A stretch of DNA of 6,959 nt from Betaproteobacteria bacterium (GTDB lineage: Bacteria > Pseudomonadota > Gammaproteobacteria > Burkholderiales > Nitrosomonadaceae), in assembly GCA_022601315.1 (NCBI GenBank), contig JAHZIU010000201.1, positions 1 to 6,959 of the forward strand, written 5' to 3'. Position numbers and translations under genes: made by a program. Positions 4,567-6,959 of the stretch are shown in pieces. Within the stretch, counting starts at the first letter, position 1. Every line of letters starts with the position of its first letter. A model generated the notes under the pieces. That model was not told the DNA's origin. It searched no databases and worked only from the letters and a program-made list of their open reading frames with translations.

Positions 4567-6753
4567 TTAACTTTGCTGGAAAATGAATACGGTCAATATA
4601 AAAAACCACATCATTAATGCAGGCCAATATAGTAATTTTGGTATTAGATTGTCTTTAAATTCCACCCATTTAATGGGCGGGTCCCATGAGAATAAGATGG
4701 AGTTAACCGTAACCATTAGTATGGTAATGTAGGATACTAAGTAAAAGTATTCCATGTAAACGATTGAATTGGTTGAAAGTTCATCTCTCAGTTGAACATG
4801 CATGATCAATAATAAAAAGAATAATGCTGAAGATGATGCGATCAGCGTGGAAACATCAAAACCAAAAAATCTCAAGCTGGTTTCTTTTCTAGAAATTGTG
4901 AGAACAAGTGCATAGAGCATCAGTAGCACGACGACGAGCGGAAACAAGTGTGCAATAAACGGGTTTAATATGTTTCTGGATAGCTCAACGTTAAAATAAA
5001 GTTCCGGCATTTGATCGCGATTTGAGAATTTAACATTACCAAAATTGGTATTGTAAGTATTAATCCGCATATCAAAGAACGTGCGTGACAAACGCCACCC
5101 TGACAGTACAAAATCACGCTCAATGCCCGGTAGTGTGTTGGGGTGCAGGCTGTCATATGATTTGAAGTCGGGCACCAGTACGACATTGTCGGTAAAGTTT
5201 CTATGCCACAGTCGCGCCCATAACAACTGCCGGTCAAAGGGATAAAGGCTGTAATCGAAGGATTCTCTCAAAGTTGTTTCAAAATACCAACTTTTGATGA
5301 TCTCATCACCTTCTTCATATTCGTCATTTTCATTCATGGTTGTTTGAACCGCTTCCGGGAAAATGACGCCGTACTCAATCTTTTCTTCATACTTATGGGG
5401 ATAACGCTGCCAAAGATAGCCGGTTAACGTGACATTGGTTGCATTTAGAAATTCGATGGATTGAATGAATAATCCGGTAGGAATATAAAGCAACGGCGTT
5501 TTATATTCTTCAATTGATTTAATCGTGTAATCATCCCGAAAGTGATCAACGGTTGCACGATTGGAGAATACCAGTGAATTGTCTCGTATTGGTGATGGTG
5601 CGTAGGTTTCACAGACCCAAACTGCAACAATGCCAAGTGTAAATATCAATGATGTGATAAATGCATGACGCCACAGCTGCTTCTCTGAGAAGTGATGTCT
5701 AGTCACAGCAATCCATAAATAAATCAATAGACACAGGGCGACTGTACTGGCTATCCAGGTGATGAAATCAGACTTCTGAATCAATTGCCCTTTATAAACA
5801 GCATTAGATAACTGACCATTATTACTGGGTTCAATGTTGATAACGGTTAGTACTTGCCAACCTGTTTCACCGATTGGGTGGTGGTGTAGCCAGGCCGGTC
5901 GACCGGTTAGCTTGTTTTTTCCCGGTATCCCTGCTTTAAATTTGGCGATATAGGCAGGTGATACGCTTTCATCTAAGGCGTTGACTATTTTTTGCGAACC
6001 TTGCAAACCGTGATAAAGAATTTGATTTTGTTCATTGACAATAATGGTATATGCATTCTCACCGGTATGATGGTTTTCCACCTGTTGCCGGATCCATTTT
6101 AATCCGATATCCAGAAAAACAACGCCTTTAACTTCATCTGATTGAGCGTGCGAGCGGATGGGCGTCACATATTTTAATGTGTGTTGATTGTGGGCGATAT
6201 CAAAGGATGGCGGTAGCCAACCATTTTTTCCTTCAATGGCTTGTGCAAACCAGTTTTTGTTTGTTTGATTGATGTAGGTTTGTGGGATATGGCTGATGTA
6301 GTCATAGTAATGATCTAGGCCACCCAATTTACTAGTTGTGTCATCTATATATATAAATGGTGCAAAGAGTCGTAATTGTGGGCTGATTTTATATAAATCA
6401 AATGCGGCACCTAACGCATAAAAATCAGTATGGTTTAATGCGGATTTTCTAAGCTTGAGTTCAATGGTTTCTTTACTTAAAGTGCTGGCATATAAATTGT
6501 CAGCGAGTTCGTCGGCGGCAAAAACCAGCTTTGCTAACTTTGCGTCTATGGCCTCAGCGATTTCCTGTGTTTTTAATTCTGCTTGTTGTTGAGAAATATT
6601 GAGGGTTGTGCGGTACTTTTGCACTATATCGTAGGTTAGCCAGGTGAAGATACACACAATGACCAGTGTGCAGAGGCTGAGTATCAATTTGGATCGGGGG
6701 CTTGTTAACCAACTTGAAGTTTCTATCAATTGAGCTTGATTTTCTATCTTCAA
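4567..6753 (-). CDS. Cache domain fused to a pentameric ligand-gated ion channel (Pro-loop receptor)
   Basis: From the TTG at 6753 the protein has 728 residues. A membrane segment at about 22-39 is followed by a periplasmic double-Cache-like domain (49-324; KNWF at 166-169, D185, then PI...GVVFLDIGL), two more segments (330-350, 363-380) and a beta-rich domain (414-587). The last matches ligand-gated channel extracellular domains: IPTGLFIQSIEF, TGYLWQRY and the Pro-loop YPFDRQ (P505, F506, D507), without the cysteine pair of animal receptors. Four segments follow: M1 (598-618, with R593 and P605), M2 (632-653, VSTLIA at 634-639 as in GLIC), M3 (663-687) and M4 (705-725). Topology is consistent: N-terminus inside, Cache and channel ectodomain in the periplasm, and a basic HHFSEKQLWRH loop inside. 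It should form a pentamer that opens on ligand binding; ligand and ion are unknown. An ATG at 6786 would add 11 residues, but TTG has GGGGA upstream and overlaps the previous stop as TTGA. Confidence 0.85.
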   Translation of the reverse strand: MKIENQAQLIETSSWLTSPRSKLILSLCTLVIVCIFTWLTYDIVQKYRTTLNISQQQAELKTQEIAEAIDAKLAKLVFAADELADNLYASTLSKETIELKLRKSALNHTDFYALGAAFDLYKISPQLRLFAPFIYIDDTTSKLGGLDHYYDYISHIPQTYINQTNKNWFAQAIEGKNGWLPPSFDIAHNQHTLKYVTPIRSHAQSDEVKGVVFLDIGLKWIRQQVENHHTGENAYTIIVNEQNQILYHGLQGSQKIVNALDESVSPAYIAKFKAGIPGKNKLTGRPAWLHHHPIGETGWQVLTVINIEPSNNGQLSNAVYKGQLIQKSDFITWIASTVALCLLIYLWIAVTRHHFSEKQLWRHAFITSLIFTLGIVAVWVCETYAPSPIRDNSLVFSNRATVDHFRDDYTIKSIEEYKTPLLYIPTGLFIQSIEFLNATNVTLTGYLWQRYPHKYEEKIEYGVIFPEAVQTTMNENDEYEEGDEIIKSWYFETTLRESFDYSLYPFDRQLLWARLWHRNFTDNVVLVPDFKSYDSLHPNTLPGIERDFVLSGWRLSRTFFDMRINTYNTNFGNVKFSNRDQMPELYFNVELSRNILNPFIAHLFPLVVVLLMLYALVLTISRKETSLRFFGFDVSTLIASSSALFFLLLIMHVQLRDELSTNSIVYMEYFYLVSYITILMVTVNSILFSWDPPIKWVEFKDNLIPKLLYWPALMMWFFILTVFIFQQS

Positions 6754-6959
6754 TGTTTTTCCCCATTGGTTTTGACAACTTCCCATTCAAGTGTTTTATT
6801 CAAATGAGTCAGCCAGATATGATCGCTGGCTTGATGGTCATTTGGGCCAAAAGATAACACGCCAAAATCTTCCAAATTAAAAGTTCCCATTGTTTCTAAA
6901 GCGGTTTTTAGGTTGAGGCTGCTGATGTCTCCTTGAATACTGTTAAGAGCTGTTACCAA
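6750..6959 (-). CDS. C-terminal end of a branched-chain amino acid-type ABC substrate-binding protein (partial)
   Basis: Only the last 69 codons are inside the window; the gene runs in from beyond position 6959. The fragment reads ALNSIQGDISSLNLKTALE, then FNLEDFGVLSFGPNDHQASD followed by HIWLTHL. This is the typical C-terminus of type I periplasmic binding proteins of the leucine/isoleucine/valine family (family pattern: aLe...fdlgg..v.f.p..H.gsd.v.LT). Such proteins bind small molecules in the periplasm and hand them to an ABC permease or a receptor. The stop TGA (6752-6750) overlaps the proposed TTG start of the Cache-channel gene by 4 nt, so the two are probably translated together, and this protein may deliver or compete for the channel's ligand. 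The family call rests on a short fragment. Confidence 0.75.
   Translation of the reverse strand: MVTALNSIQGDISSLNLKTALETMGTFNLEDFGVLSFGPNDHQASDHIWLTHLNKTLEWEVVKTNGEKH

Noticed and set aside
1..6959. CRISPR array, tRNA or rRNA genes
   Set aside because: No regularly spaced direct repeats and no cloverleaf or rRNA-like sequence were seen.

Overview
The window looks like an accessory stretch of a Gram-negative, probably gammaproteobacterial, chromosome of moderate A+T content. The grounds are Shine-Dalgarno sites before the left-hand genes, an IS200-type transposase remnant, a NarL-type regulator, a Mut7-C remnant and a periplasmic binding-protein gene. The genus cannot be named from the sequence.

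Left part (59-2301, + strand): four ORFs in the same direction, three with clear ribosome binding sites. They encode a small secreted protein, a signal-less GH18-like TIM-barrel protein with the acidic catalytic motif almost intact, a 62-residue ORF whose end may be frameshifted, and a 208-residue beta-rich protein of a family I know only as uncharacterised. They may form a transcription unit, but the gaps (136, 36 and 70 bp) are not tight and no function can be assigned to the set.

Middle part (2302-3393): no intact gene. It holds a decayed IS200/IS605-type element on the minus strand, interrupted by a 242-bp MITE-like element with 19-bp terminal inverted repeats (18/19 identical) and a TA target duplication. 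Removing the MITE and one TA copy joins the two transposase halves in frame (...IVWTP + KYQHKVLRGE...), so the order of events can be read directly: IS200 first, MITE second. The transposase has further lesions: HUH changed to HVY, a frameshift in a T-run, and a lost C-terminus. A palindromic terminator-like structure lies at 3212-3240.

Right-middle part (3376-4548, + strand): a NarL/FixJ-type response regulator whose phospho-acceptor aspartate is replaced by glycine, probably transcribed from an extended -10 promoter almost at its start codon. It is followed by a Mut7-C RNase pseudogene with two in-frame TAG codons and an apparent frameshift.

Right part (4567-6959, - strand): the 3' end of a branched-chain-amino-acid-type substrate-binding protein gene overlaps the start of a large gene by 4 nt (TTGA). 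The large gene encodes a membrane protein that fuses a periplasmic Cache sensor domain to a pentameric ligand-gated ion channel (Pro-loop receptor) module. Its 3+4 membrane segments give a consistent topology with both sensory domains in the periplasm. The binding protein and the Cache-channel are probably co-translated. A small-molecule sensing unit, in which a soluble binding protein or the Cache domain gates an ion channel, is the most interesting candidate system in the window.
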